Of a stretch of DNA of 64,000 nucleotides, positions 53,874 to 63,463 are shown piece by piece. The stretch's first letter is position 1; the number at the start of each line of letters is the position of its first letter. The position numbers and the translations under genes were made by a program. The stretch spans positions 1,479,501 through 1,543,500 of the forward strand of contig LT629764.1 of assembly GCA_900105225.1 (NCBI GenBank), given 5' to 3'. The notes below the pieces were generated by a model that made no database searches, was not told the origin of the DNA, and worked only from the letters and a program-made list of their open reading frames with translations. The DNA comes from Paenibacillaceae bacterium GAS479 (GTDB lineage: Bacteria; Bacillota; Bacilli; Paenibacillales; Paenibacillaceae).

Positions 53874-53945
53874 AATGAGCAGCATCCGCGCTTTGCTCAC
53901 TGCTCAAGCTAATGAGCAGCACCCGCTCTTCGCTAGATGCTCACG
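53874..53945. repeat. Two-copy GC-rich hairpin repeat
   Basis: AATGAGCAGCAyCCGC occurs at 53874 and 53911, 37 bases apart. Each copy can pair GAGCA with a TGCTC about 20 bases on. It lies 3' of the ribokinase gene. Confidence 0.4.
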
Positions 53946-53996
53946 CTTCTCGCTCGCTGCTAATCAGCAACGCGAGCTACATAAATTCAAAGGCTA

Positions 53997-55040
53997 CTAC
54001 TCGCCCGCAGCCGTCGCCGCCAAGGCCAGAGCCTGTTCAACCTCTTCCCGCGAAGGAAGTCCGTCCTGCGCGCCGAAGCGGGTAACTGCCAAGGACGCCG
54101 CCTGCACGGCGAACCGCAGCGACTCCAGCAGCTCCGCGTCTCCGACCGGAGTTGCCCCCAAACTCGTCTCTTTCGCCTCTGCGCCATCTTCTGCCTGGCG
54201 TTGCTCGCCACGCTCTCCAATCAGCTCCGCCAGCTTCACGCAAAGCGCCGCGTTCAGCGTATCACCGGCTCCGGTCGTATCCACGACCTCCACCTTTGGT
54301 GCGGAAGCGGTCAGCAATTGACCGTCGACGCCGAGGAAAGAACTCCCGGCGCTGCCGCGCGTAATGATTACGCGGCTGCCAACCTGGGATTGCCACGCGG
54401 AGATAGCTTCGCGCAGCTCCGTCTCGGATTCCGCAGACGTGCCGGACAGCTCGGCGAACTCGGTCTCATTTGGCGTGATATAATCCGCCAGCTCCAACAG
54501 TTCACGCGGCAGTTCACGCGCCGGAGCAGGATTAAGCACCGTGACCACACCAGCTGCGCGGGCAATTTCAAGAGCACGCTGTACAGCAGGCAGCGGAATT
54601 TCAAGCTGCACAAGTAGTACCTGTGCCTCCTCGATTGCACCACGATTGCTTTCAATCCAGCTCTCGTCACATTCGCCGTTGGCACCAGCGACGATGACGA
54701 TGCAGTTATCCTCGCGAGTATGGTAAATGGAGGCGATGCCTGTCGGAGCGCTTTCATGTTCGCCAATCCCGGCTGTATTTACGCCCATTCGGCGCATCTG
54801 CTCCAGCAGTTGGCCGCCGAAAGCATCCCGGCCGACCCGGCCGATCATCGCCGTCTCCGCACCCATTCGGGCACAACCTGCTGCCTGATTCGCCCCTTTG
54901 CCGCCAGGCAATGTGTGCAGCGCACTGCCGCTGAGCGTTTCGCCTGCTTTTGGCATGCGCTCCATGCTAATGACCAAATCCATATTCAAGCTGCCCGCTA
55001 CCGCTACTCGGGGCAGCGTCACCTTCGTTTGTTGACTCAC
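53997..55040 (-). CDS. rbsK: Ribokinase
   Basis: The 347-residue PfkB kinase has AGSLNMDLVISMERMPKAGET with the substrate Asp and Asn, TLPGGKGANQAAGCARMGA, and the catalytic DTTGAGDTLNAALC near the C-terminus. This matches ribokinase, which phosphorylates D-ribose. An insertion of about 35 residues (GERGEQRQAEDGAEAKETSL) between the anion-hole motif and the C-terminus is unusual. I chose the GTG at 55040, preceded by GAGAGGA, since the longer frame lacks a site. No ribose transporter gene is adjacent. Confidence 0.88.
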   Translation of the reverse strand: MSQQTKVTLPRVAVAGSLNMDLVISMERMPKAGETLSGSALHTLPGGKGANQAAGCARMGAETAMIGRVGRDAFGGQLLEQMRRMGVNTAGIGEHESAPTGIASIYHTREDNCIVIVAGANGECDESWIESNRGAIEEAQVLLVQLEIPLPAVQRALEIARAAGVVTVLNPAPARELPRELLELADYITPNETEFAELSGTSAESETELREAISAWQSQVGSRVIITRGSAGSSFLGVDGQLLTASAPKVEVVDTTGAGDTLNAALCVKLAELIGERGEQRQAEDGAEAKETSLGATPVGDAELLESLRFAVQAASLAVTRFGAQDGLPSREEVEQALALAATAAGE

Positions 55041-55232
55041 TGTTCCAATCGTCCTCTCTACGTGCAGACAGACTGTGCCCGCTTGATCTACTTCATACAA
55101 TAGCATAAGTTTAACTGCTCCGTGGAGGACGAGCAAATTCGGTTATAGCTAAATTTTCCTCCATATTCCAAAAGCTTTCGCTATAATAAGAGAGCCATTA
55201 TGGCGTACCTACCTTCTGAAAGAGGTGCCGAT

Positions 55233-56930
55233 ATGTTGAAGTTCAGCGAATACCGTTATGAAAGACCGGACCGCGATGCTGTAGCAACTGCCTTTAAGGA
55301 GAAAATAACAGCAATTCGCAACGCCTCCAGCCTGGAGGAACAGCTTGAGGTAATTGCCGCAGTGAACAAGCTGCGCAGTGAAGTTGAAACGATGTTCCAA
55401 CTCGTATATATCCGCCACTCTGTAAATACAACCGATGAGTTCTACAAAGCGGAACAAGATTTTTCCGATGAAGTCGGACCTGTCTTTCAGGAATTTGTGA
55501 CCGATTATTATCGTGCTCTTACAGAATCCGCTTTCCGTGATGGACTGGAGGAGCGCTACGGCACCCAACTTCTCCGCACGGCCGAGCTTGCGCTCAAAAC
55601 ATTTAAACCCGAAATCATCGAGGAGCTGCAGCTTGAGAACAAGCTGCGGAGCGAATATAGCCAGTTGATCGCTTCCGCCAAAATTCCGTTTGACGGCGAG
55701 GAGCGCACGCTTTCCCAACTGACTCCTTACACCCAGTCGACCGACCGGGACGTACGCCGCGACTCAAGCGAGGCTCTCTACGGTTTCATGGCCGGCAACG
55801 AGCCTGAACTGGACCGCATCTACGACGAACTTGTCAAAGTGCGCACAACAATTGCACACAAGCTCGGTTATGAAAACTATGTACAGCTAGGCTATGACCG
55901 ACTTGGCCGCACAGACTACGACGCCACTATGGTCGCGAACTTCCGCCGCCAAGTCCGCGAGCATATCGTACCCGTAGCTGTCCGTCTTGCCCAGCGTCAG
56001 CAAAAGCGTATCGGTGTAGACAAGCTTAACTACTACGACGAGGGCTTCAGCTTCATGAGCGGCAATGCCACTCCAAAGGGCGATCCCGATTGGATTTTGG
56101 AGCAGGGCCGTCAGATGTACCGTGAAATGAGTCCTGAGCTGGACGAGTTTTTCAAATTCATGTCGGATAGGGAGCTATTGGATCTGCTAAGCAAAAAAGG
56201 CAAAGAGAGCGGGGGTTACTGTACGTATCTCAGCGAATACGAATCTCCATTCATTTTTGCCAATTTCAACGGAACCTCCGGTGACATCGACGTGCTGACC
56301 CATGAAGCGGGCCACGCCTTCCAGGTTTATATGAGCCGCGGCTTCGATATTCCAGAATACTTATGGCCGACGATGGAAGCCGCTGAAATTCATTCCATGA
56401 GCATGGAGTTCCTTGCCTGGCCGTGGATGGAGCTGTTTTTCAAAGAAGATACCGACAAATACCGCTTTGACCACTTGGCCTCGGCGCTGAGCTTCATCCC
56501 TTACGGGGTATCCGTAGATGAATTCCAGCATTTTGTATACGAAAATCCGGAGGCTTCCCCAGCAGAGCGCAAGGCCAAATGGCGCGAGATCGAAAAAATG
56601 TACCGTCCTTTCCGCAGCTTCGACGGCAATGAGTATCTGGAGCGTGGCGGCGCTTGGCAGAAACAGAGTCATATTTTCCAAGCTCCGTTTTATTATATTG
56701 ATTATACGCTCGCCCAGTTATGCGCCTTCCAATTCTGGAAACGGTCCAGAGAAGACTTCAACACGACATGGCAGGATTATCTCGCGCTATGTCGTCTTGG
56801 AGGCAGCCAGTCCTTCACCGCCCTTGTCGCAAGCGCCGGGCTGCTCTCGCCGTTCGAAGAGGGCTCAGTGACCAGCGTAATCGGTGAAATCAGCCAGTGG
56901 CTGGAAAGCATTGACGACAGCAGCCTCTAA
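55233..56930 (+). CDS. M3-family oligoendopeptidase
   Basis: The 565-residue metallopeptidase has the zinc motif HEAGH in DVLTHEAGHAFQ, with the third ligand Glu in MEAAEIHSMSMEFL. The family segments AETSxD-type LTPYTQSTDRDVRRDSSEAL and YIDYTLAQLCAFQFW are present. It is close to the PepF/YjbG-type oligoendopeptidases, which cleave short peptides in the cytoplasm. The ATG at 55233 follows GAAAGAGGTG. The gene is divergent from ribokinase and has its own terminator. Confidence 0.92.
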   Translation: MLKFSEYRYERPDRDAVATAFKEKITAIRNASSLEEQLEVIAAVNKLRSEVETMFQLVYIRHSVNTTDEFYKAEQDFSDEVGPVFQEFVTDYYRALTESAFRDGLEERYGTQLLRTAELALKTFKPEIIEELQLENKLRSEYSQLIASAKIPFDGEERTLSQLTPYTQSTDRDVRRDSSEALYGFMAGNEPELDRIYDELVKVRTTIAHKLGYENYVQLGYDRLGRTDYDATMVANFRRQVREHIVPVAVRLAQRQQKRIGVDKLNYYDEGFSFMSGNATPKGDPDWILEQGRQMYREMSPELDEFFKFMSDRELLDLLSKKGKESGGYCTYLSEYESPFIFANFNGTSGDIDVLTHEAGHAFQVYMSRGFDIPEYLWPTMEAAEIHSMSMEFLAWPWMELFFKEDTDKYRFDHLASALSFIPYGVSVDEFQHFVYENPEASPAERKAKWREIEKMYRPFRSFDGNEYLERGGAWQKQSHIFQAPFYYIDYTLAQLCAFQFWKRSREDFNTTWQDYLALCRLGGSQSFTALVASAGLLSPFEEGSVTSVIGEISQWLESIDDSSL

Positions 56931-56954
56931 CACTCATCTTCATTTTTCATCACC

Positions 56955-56993
56955 AGCCTTATCCGTTCAAACACGGATGAGGCTCTTTTTTTG
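56955..56993 (+). terminator. Terminator after the M3 peptidase gene
   Basis: AGCCTTATCCG pairs with CGGATGAGGCT, one G-T pair, and seven T residues follow. Confidence 0.88.
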
Positions 56994-57173
56994 TCCCGAT
57001 TCGCTTAAAAAACTTATAAATTGGGTAATTAGCTTACAAAAACCTGCATGGGGGTTGGATTTTCCGACATGCGATTTGAATCTGCACTTTTTTGGCAGCT
57101 GACGATTGGATTCGGCCCATTAAGGCAACCTAAAGCTAAAGACGGATTCAACAACTGACAGGAGGCAACATAG

Positions 57174-57665
57174 ATGGACATCAGAGAAACCCACCTGCCG
57201 GGGATCGGCAAGAAATTCCGCATCAGCTCTCGCGGCGGCGACGTGCTGATCGTCGTTGTGCATGACGACGGACGACGGGAATGTTATATGCAGACGGATC
57301 AGGACGACGACTTCGAGCCTGTATTCTCCCTTGATGATGACGAGGCGCGTTTACTGGCATCGATTCTGGGGGGCATGCAGTACAAACCGCGGGCCCTGGA
57401 AAATATCGAGATGGTGCTCGACGATCTTATTATTGAATGGTACCGTGTTGAGCCTGGTTATCGTTGTGTACACCATTCCATCGGTGAGCTTGATGTGCGC
57501 AGGCGCTCCGGCGCAAGCGTGCTGGCCGTCGTAGAGCGCGGCGGATATAAACATATCAGCCCTGGACCGGATTTAGTGCTGACCGAGGAGGCTCTCCTGA
57601 TTGTAGCCGGTGAACGCAGCCAGCAAAAAGCATTTCGCGACATCCTAAAGAATGGATGTGAATGA
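57174..57665 (+). CDS. khtT: K+/H+ antiporter regulatory subunit KhtT
   Basis: The 163-residue protein has an N-terminal domain (IRETHLPGIGKKFRISSRGG) and a TrkA-C domain (YRCVHHSIGELDVRRRSGASV and GPDLVLTEEALLIVAGE), the layout of KhtT. KhtT controls the KhtU antiporter and in Bacillus binds c-di-AMP. The ATG follows AGGAGG. The next gene starts 3 bases after its stop. No khtS-like gene is present upstream. Confidence 0.9.
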   Translation: MDIRETHLPGIGKKFRISSRGGDVLIVVVHDDGRRECYMQTDQDDDFEPVFSLDDDEARLLASILGGMQYKPRALENIEMVLDDLIIEWYRVEPGYRCVHHSIGELDVRRRSGASVLAVVERGGYKHISPGPDLVLTEEALLIVAGERSQQKAFRDILKNGCE

Positions 57666-57668
57666 CCG

Positions 57669-58895
57669 ATGGATCATATTGTACTGGAAATTGGTCTCGC
57701 CATCGGGCTTTGCGTTTTGGCTGGTATTTTGTCCATCAAGCTCAAATTTTCCGTTATCCCCTTCTACATCCTGGTCGGAATGGCTGTCGGACCTCATGCG
57801 TTCCATTGGGGCTACCTAGACTTTCGCTTTATTAACAGCGCGGAGCTGATCGATTTTTTCGGCCGCATCGGCGTGCTTTTCCTCCTGCTGTACCTCGGCC
57901 TTGAATTTTCAGTTGGCCGCCTCATTAAATCCGGTAAATCGATTGCTGTAGGCGGCAGCATTTACATCGGCATAAATTTCACGCTGGGACTGCTGTTCGG
58001 ATTCCTGACCGGCCTTCCGCTCGCAGAAGTTCTCATCATTGCTGGAATCACCACCATATCCTCGAGCGCAATCGTTGCGAAAGTGCTGGTTGATCTCAAG
58101 CGGACCGCCAATCAGGAAACAGAGATGATTCTCGGCATCATCATGTTCGAGGACGTGTTCCTCGCCCTGTATATTTCCATCGTCTCTGGGCTTGTACTTA
58201 GCTCTTCCTCCAGCGTAGGCGGTGTCATCCTGTCCGCTTTAATCGCCCTTTTCTTCATGCTCGGCGTACTTGTCGTTGGTCGCAAAATAGTGCCTTTGCT
58301 CAATCGATGGCTCGACATTCGCTCCAATGAGCTGTTTCTGCTCGTTATTTTTGCAGCGCTTTTCCTGATTGCCGGTTTTGCCGAAACGATCCATGTTGCC
58401 GAGGCAATCGGTGCTCTGCTCGTCGGACTTGTGCTGGCCGAAACGAATCATGCCCATCGAATCGAAAAGTTGATCTTGCCTTTCCGCGACTTTTTCGGAG
58501 CGCTGTTCTTTTTCGGCTTCGGCCTGACCATCGATCCAACCGCACTCGGCGGCGCCGTATGGATGGCGCTTATCGCTGTTGTACTAACGCTGATCGGCAA
58601 CTTCATCGCCGGCATGCTCGCCGGACGCAGCGCAGGAATCCCGCCCTATGCCTCAGCCAAGATCGGGCTGACGATCGTCGCCCGTGGCGAATTCTCCATC
58701 ATCATGGCCAATCTGGCGCTGGCCGGCGGTCTTGCAGCCATTATCCAGCCCTTTGCTGCCTTGTATGTACTCATTTTGGCGATTTTGGGGCCGTTGCTTA
58801 CAAAGGAGAGCAAGCTGGTGTACCGTATTCTGGATCCGATTTTCCGCTTCAACGCGCGTTATGAGCGTAGACGCTCACCGAAAACTTCACCATGA
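57669..58895 (+). CDS. khtU: K+/H+ antiporter KhtU (CPA2 family)
   Basis: The 408-residue protein has 12 to 13 helices of the Na_H_Exchanger fold. LLLYLGLEFSVGRLIKSGKS and EDVFLALYISIVSGL are typical of CPA2, and the extended helix motif TTISSSAIVAKVLVDL is present. It exports K+ in exchange for protons, protecting against alkaline stress or high K+. No C-terminal TrkA-N domain is fused; KhtT supplies the regulation. A terminator follows at 58916. Confidence 0.92.
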   Translation: MDHIVLEIGLAIGLCVLAGILSIKLKFSVIPFYILVGMAVGPHAFHWGYLDFRFINSAELIDFFGRIGVLFLLLYLGLEFSVGRLIKSGKSIAVGGSIYIGINFTLGLLFGFLTGLPLAEVLIIAGITTISSSAIVAKVLVDLKRTANQETEMILGIIMFEDVFLALYISIVSGLVLSSSSSVGGVILSALIALFFMLGVLVVGRKIVPLLNRWLDIRSNELFLLVIFAALFLIAGFAETIHVAEAIGALLVGLVLAETNHAHRIEKLILPFRDFFGALFFFGFGLTIDPTALGGAVWMALIAVVLTLIGNFIAGMLAGRSAGIPPYASAKIGLTIVARGEFSIIMANLALAGGLAAIIQPFAALYVLILAILGPLLTKESKLVYRILDPIFRFNARYERRRSPKTSP

Positions 58896-58915
58896 ATTTC
58901 CTTTCCTCAACATTC

Positions 58916-58955
58916 AAAAAAGCGGTCAGAGCCATTGGCTGCTTACCGCTTTTTT
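58916..58955. terminator. Bidirectional terminator between khtU and 58960
   Basis: AAAAAAGCGGT pairs perfectly with ACCGCTTTTTT. A-runs and T-runs on both sides let it work for both converging genes. Confidence 0.85.
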
Positions 58956-58959
58956 GCCG

Positions 58960-59391
58960 TTACGAGTCGGAAGTACCGATAAAATAAAAGCTTTCAGGAC
59001 CTACGCGGATAGTACCCAATGCCGAAGACGAGACAAACGCTGTATAGGTCTGAACCGTGTTCGGTGCAAAGAAATCCGAGCCAGTAACATTGATTAACTG
59101 TGGTCCGCTCAAGCTGGTGTCGAGAGTCTGGGCCCCCGAGAAAACGAGTGGATCGGTAGGCAGAGTGCCTCGAACGACCGAGATCGTTATCGTCGCGACA
59201 GGTTGCGAAACCCCGAGCTGAACTCCACATACGCCGCTGAAATCGACTCGCGTCTGTCCTGCTTCTCCATCGCTCAGATCAAGCGTTTGTTGAGCGATGA
59301 GCTGACCGGTGTTGATCACCGTAATCGGAATAGAAATCGAATTCGCAAAGCTGGCGTTCTGGCTTGATTTTAGATCGAGGAATTCTGGCAT
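58960..59391 (-). CDS. Beta-rich protein of unknown function
   Basis: The 143-residue protein starts at an ATG behind AGGAGG. It has no signal peptide and is rich in Ser, Thr, Val and Gly, with alternating hydrophobic residues (QPVATITISVVRGTLPTDPL, QTYTAFVSSSALGTIRVG), suggesting a beta sandwich. It has a single Cys (GVCGVQ). The style recalls spore-surface proteins of Bacillus and Paenibacillus, but I recognise no family. Confidence 0.65.
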   Translation of the reverse strand: MPEFLDLKSSQNASFANSISIPITVINTGQLIAQQTLDLSDGEAGQTRVDFSGVCGVQLGVSQPVATITISVVRGTLPTDPLVFSGAQTLDTSLSGPQLINVTGSDFFAPNTVQTYTAFVSSSALGTIRVGPESFYFIGTSDS

Positions 59392-59520
59392 GCAAAACTC
59401 CTCCTTTCTTAGAGGATGGAATAGCATATGATAGACAGCTATGTTTGGATTGGACAGGCGCCTTTAATCTATCAATTCATGACTGCGAGAAATGTTTGTA
59501 AAGAGAAGGGGAGAGTCAAG

Positions 59521-60882
59521 GTGGATACGAATTCGATCGGTTTTAAACAACTGCGCCGGCGGTTAAGCCGGCAGGAGCTGGATGAAGCGGTCGCCTTGGC
59601 CGATCTTGTTTTCCGCGACGGGGAGCAAAGCTCGATGGGCGACAGCTTCCCTCGCATTTTTGATCCTGCGATCGGCTTATCCCTCGGCATTACCGAAGAG
59701 GGCCAGCTCGTCTCGTTCATAGGGTTCGTTCCACAGCAAATTTTCATCGGAAAGGCGGTGCTCAGCGTCTGCGCTTTGGGCTCCGTTTGCACTCATCCCG
59801 ATTATCGGGGACAAGGTCATGCCAGCGTCCTGCTAAGCGAAGCATTCCATCAAGCGGAAGCGATGGGAGCGGCGCTCATGCTCATCTCTGGCACGCGTTC
59901 CCTGTACCGCCGCAACGGCTGTTTCGCCTTCGGCTCAGTGCGCCGTTATCGAATCCCCCATAAGTCGACCAAGTCGAATATGCCAACTGGCATGACCGCA
60001 CGCAGACTGGAGCCCAGCGACTGGTTCCGCCTACAAGCACTTGCCAACAGCAAACCAGCGGGGTATCGTCGCAGCATCGCGGATTTGGCGCAGGAGCTGC
60101 ACAGCGAGGCTGTAGCCGCCATGTATCGGTTCCATCATGATGTTTTTGTCGCGGAAAAGAACGGACAACTGGAAGCTTACGCCGTAATCGCCTCCGGCCC
60201 GATTCCTGCGGATTCCGACCTGGAGCCCTTCATCGTCGAGTGGGGCGGCAAGGCCGCCATTGCACTGCCGCTGATCCAGGAAGCGATGACACGGATGAAG
60301 CTCTCCTCCATGCTGTTGTTCGCAACCTCCCATGAACGCCGCATGATGAAGCTGCTGGACGGACATCCTTATACGAGCAGCCATAATCAGGGAACGGTGC
60401 GAATTATGAATTTACCGTTGTTATGGGCGCAGTTGGAGCCCTACTTTGAAGCTGCAGCCGCTGCGGCAGGACGGGTCATGCCCTCGTGGGGCATAAAACG
60501 TCTGTCGGACGAGGAATACGCACTCCGTCTAGGCGATGAGTTGATTCCGCTCAGCTCTCGCGCTTGGGCCCTGCTGCTGTTTGACGGCCCGGATGCGGAG
60601 CCGGACGACGGCCCGGATGCATTTGTCCGCAAGATGGCCTCTGAACAACAAGCCGAGCTGCTGCCCGCAATGACTGGTACGAGCACTAGATCCCCAGCTC
60701 CAGCCCAGCATCTTCCAGAAAAGGCCGGAACGAGCTCAAGCTCTGCATCTACAATCAAGCTCACCAGTTCGCGGACCAAGACGGACAATCGTCTGCTGCC
60801 ATTCAGCGAATCACAGGCCGAGCTGCTCCGCGATTTCTTCCCGCTGCCTTTTCCATATACAGCTGGATTGAGTTATATTTGA
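59521..60882 (+). CDS. GNAT acetyltransferase with C-terminal extension (Eis-like layout)
   Basis: The 453-residue protein has an N-terminal GNAT domain with the acetyl-CoA motif SVCTHPDYRGQGHASVLLSE. A second GNAT-like domain follows (VFVAEKNGQLEAYAVIAS), then a C-terminal region with a low-complexity Ser/Thr/Pro segment (GTSTRSPAPAQHLPEKAGTS). This order resembles Eis-type acetyltransferases. The GTG at 59521 has AAGGGGAG six bases upstream. The substrate is unknown. A terminator follows. Confidence 0.75.
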   Translation: MDTNSIGFKQLRRRLSRQELDEAVALADLVFRDGEQSSMGDSFPRIFDPAIGLSLGITEEGQLVSFIGFVPQQIFIGKAVLSVCALGSVCTHPDYRGQGHASVLLSEAFHQAEAMGAALMLISGTRSLYRRNGCFAFGSVRRYRIPHKSTKSNMPTGMTARRLEPSDWFRLQALANSKPAGYRRSIADLAQELHSEAVAAMYRFHHDVFVAEKNGQLEAYAVIASGPIPADSDLEPFIVEWGGKAAIALPLIQEAMTRMKLSSMLLFATSHERRMMKLLDGHPYTSSHNQGTVRIMNLPLLWAQLEPYFEAAAAAAGRVMPSWGIKRLSDEEYALRLGDELIPLSSRAWALLLFDGPDAEPDDGPDAFVRKMASEQQAELLPAMTGTSTRSPAPAQHLPEKAGTSSSSASTIKLTSSRTKTDNRLLPFSESQAELLRDFFPLPFPYTAGLSYI

Positions 60883-60899
60883 ATGCTGCGCTTTATACC

Positions 60900-60945
60900 A
60901 AAACGTCCTCCACCAGATAAACATGGGGCTGGTGAAGGACGTTTT
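60900..60945 (+). terminator. Terminator after the GNAT gene
   Basis: AAAACGTCCT and CACCAG pair with CTGGTG and AGGACGTTTT, with one mismatch, around a 12-base loop. Confidence 0.85.
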
Positions 60946-61252
60946 CAGTTGACGCTAATTCCCATCGACATTTTTACCTGTCGGCTCTGGAACATGGTCG
61001 AAACTGGAAACAATCGAGTCGTATTTTTATACGATTTTGTGTAAAGTCAGCTCGCCCCACTCTCCGTCCGCTCTGCTTTTAACTACGATAATAGCCACTC
61101 GTTTCGGGCTTCGCGTGGGGTTCATTTGACGGACGATAGGAGGAAATGATAGAATCTTTGCCGGCTTCGATCATAGCCTGTTCATCTCCTAATTGGTATA
61201 TTGTATGCAAGCGCTCTAAAACTAGATTGGATTCGCAGAAGGGATGAGGACA
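60946..61252. other. Spacer before aspA with a cre-like site
   Basis: TGCAAGCGCTCTAA at 61206-61219 matches the cre consensus TGnAAnCGnwnnCA at all but one position. It lies 34 bases before the aspA start. No other gene or firm promoter was seen. Confidence 0.35.
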
Positions 61253-62671
61253 ATGGCATTTAGACTCGAGCATGATTTTCTTGGTGAAAAAGAAGTCCCT
61301 GAGAGCGCCTATTACGGCATCCAGACGCTTCGCGCGGTCGAAAATTTCCCGATTACCGGTGTAAATATCCACCGCGAGCTGCTGATCGCCTTGGCTCATG
61401 TAAAAAAAGCCGCCGCAAAGGCCAATATGGACGTCCATTTGTTGACAACTCCGATCGGCGAAGCCATTGTGCAAGCAGCCGATGAGGTTATCGAAGGCAA
61501 GCTGTTAGACCAGTTCATCGTTGACAGTATCCAAGGCGGCGCGGGAACATCCATTAACATGAATATGAACGAAGTACTCGCCAACCGTGCGCTTGAGTTG
61601 CTCGGCCACACCAAAGGCGATTATTTCCACTGTAATCCTAACAACCATGTGAATATGTCGCAATCAACCAATGATGCGATCCCAACCGCTCTTCGTATCG
61701 CGGCCTATTCGCTAACTCAGAACGTGCTGACGGCGATTCAAGCACTGCAGGACGGTTTCCTTGCTAAGCGAGACCAGTTCGACGATGTGATCAAAATGGG
61801 CCGGACGCATCTGCAGGATGCCGTGCCGATCCGGATGGGCCAGGAATTCGGTGCTTACGCCGCCGTACTCGGCCGCGACATTGGCCGTATTCGCAGTGCA
61901 GCGAACCACGCCTTGACGGTTAATATGGGCGCAACTGCTGTAGGCACCGGGTTGAACGCCAAGCCGGAATATATTACATCCGTCATCGGCCATCTGCAGC
62001 AGCAGCTTAACCTGCCAATCGTGGCAGCAGAAGATCTCGTTGACGCCACGCAAAACAGCGATGCTTACACAGAATTGTCTGCATCACTCAAAGTTTGCGC
62101 TGTCAATTTGTCCAAAATCTGCAACGATATTCGCATGATGGCCTCCGGTCCACGTGTAGGACTGGGCGAGCTGTCGCTGCCGCCTCGTCAGCCAGGCTCA
62201 TCTATCATGCCGGGCAAAGTAAATCCTGTCATGGCCGAAGTTGTCAATCAGGTCGCGTTCCAGGTCATGGGTAATGACCATACAATCTGCATGGCTTGTG
62301 AGGCCGGACAGTTCGAGCTTAATGTCATGGGGCCGGTTATTGCTTTCAACCTGCTGCAATCGCTCAAAATTTTGCACAATGGCGTGGATGTGTTCCTGAG
62401 GCATGCCGTCGTGGGCATGGAAGCGAACCGCGAGCGCTGCGAGAACTACGTTGCCAACTCTTTCGGTATCGTGACGGCGCTTAACCCGCATCTCGGCTAC
62501 GAAGTAGCCGCCCAACTCGTCAAGGAAGCGCTCGCCACCGGCTTGACGATCCGCGAGCTCATCCTCGAGCGCGGCTTGCTAACGCCGGAGGAAATGGCCG
62601 AAATTCTCAATCCGTATGCGATGACCTCCCCTGGCATTGCCGGAGAGCATCTGCTTGAGGATGCGAAGTAA
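61253..62671 (+). CDS. aspA: Aspartate ammonia-lyase
   Basis: The 472-residue enzyme has the fumarase/aspartase signature GSSIMPGKVNPVMAE, with the catalytic Ser in that loop, and the segments QGGAGTSINMNMNEVLANRA and NNHVNMSQSTNDAIPTALRI. These match aspartase closely. It converts aspartate to fumarate and ammonia in the cytoplasm. I chose the ATG at 61253, nine bases after AAGGG, over 61244. The length is normal. A terminator follows. Confidence 0.93.
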   Translation: MAFRLEHDFLGEKEVPESAYYGIQTLRAVENFPITGVNIHRELLIALAHVKKAAAKANMDVHLLTTPIGEAIVQAADEVIEGKLLDQFIVDSIQGGAGTSINMNMNEVLANRALELLGHTKGDYFHCNPNNHVNMSQSTNDAIPTALRIAAYSLTQNVLTAIQALQDGFLAKRDQFDDVIKMGRTHLQDAVPIRMGQEFGAYAAVLGRDIGRIRSAANHALTVNMGATAVGTGLNAKPEYITSVIGHLQQQLNLPIVAAEDLVDATQNSDAYTELSASLKVCAVNLSKICNDIRMMASGPRVGLGELSLPPRQPGSSIMPGKVNPVMAEVVNQVAFQVMGNDHTICMACEAGQFELNVMGPVIAFNLLQSLKILHNGVDVFLRHAVVGMEANRERCENYVANSFGIVTALNPHLGYEVAAQLVKEALATGLTIRELILERGLLTPEEMAEILNPYAMTSPGIAGEHLLEDAK

Positions 62672-62726
62672 CGGCTACCTTAACGGCGAATGATAGGTTT
62701 TTATGATTTCAGCAGTTTGCTTGGAT

Positions 62727-62781
62727 AAAAGATAGCTGCCTTCTTTGTCATAAAACTGGCAAGAGGGCAGCTATCTTTTTT
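62727..62781 (+). terminator. Terminator after aspA
   Basis: AAAAGATAGCTGCC pairs with GGCAGCTATCTTTT across a long loop, and TTT follows. Confidence 0.8.
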
Positions 62782-62865
62782 CTCGCAGAGTGGACATTAG
62801 CCGGACCGTCGAGACTCTCATCTCCATATGTTGATTAGTAGAACATCTAAATGGAGGATGGTATT

Positions 62866-63303
62866 ATGATTTTTGAGAGAGCAGATATTAGCGGCTTTAA
62901 TGGAAACACCACTGGCGTTGTTCTCGTACTATTTATTTTGCTGGTCATCATCACTCAACTATTTTGCTCCGGTCCTTGTTCAAATGACGATCCATCGATT
63001 GATATTGCGCCATTTTTAATTGAACTTCGGAACGCATCTACGCTTTATCCCTTGAATTTAGATTCATCCACAAGTCCCCGTCTCCCCACAGTGCTTCGCC
63101 CCGGCGAATTGGTCCGATTTAGTATTACGGAAAATACAACCGCTCAATACTCCTTCCAAAACAGGGGTTTGAGAGCCGGATTTATAAGCTTTCGAATAGT
63201 GTTTGGAGAACCTGAACCTTTTGATCGATTTAGATCCAGCCGGATATTTTATAATGTGGATCTGTTCGGTTATCCAGAATTGGTACTTTTTCCATTTCTA
63301 TGA
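62866..63303 (+). CDS. YjcZ-like membrane segment fused to a beta-rich domain
   Basis: The 145-residue protein has an N-terminal segment GVVLVLFILLVIITQLFC, which closely resembles the membrane part of the short YjcZ-type sporulation proteins (VLFILLVIIG). A soluble domain of about 100 residues follows (SIDIAPFLIELRNASTLYPL and VLRPGELVRFSITENTTAQY). No family is known for the second part. The ATG has GGAGG eight bases upstream. YjcZ proteins are usually only 30 to 50 residues, so this would be an extended form. Confidence 0.6.
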   Translation: MIFERADISGFNGNTTGVVLVLFILLVIITQLFCSGPCSNDDPSIDIAPFLIELRNASTLYPLNLDSSTSPRLPTVLRPGELVRFSITENTTAQYSFQNRGLRAGFISFRIVFGEPEPFDRFRSSRIFYNVDLFGYPELVLFPFL

Positions 63304-63463
63304 GTCATTTAAATCAGCTCTCGACTCCTTCTAAAGAATGAGATCGCAGACAGACTTAGGTTGGATAGTAAGCTCAATCCCGCGCCCCTTTAGCAAACCT
63401 GCAAACCATCTTATACTCAAGGTATAAATTACCAAATGAGTTAAAAGGATGGTTTGAAAAGCA

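Noticed and set aside
57000-57173. c-di-AMP (ydaO-type) riboswitch before khtT
   Set aside because: I looked because khtT responds to c-di-AMP, but I could not find the conserved riboswitch core; only a weak GCATG/CATGC hairpin is present.
61137-61238. Leader peptide upstream of aspA
   Set aside because: An ATG follows AGGAGGAA, but the spacing is only two bases and the product has no run of regulatory codons.
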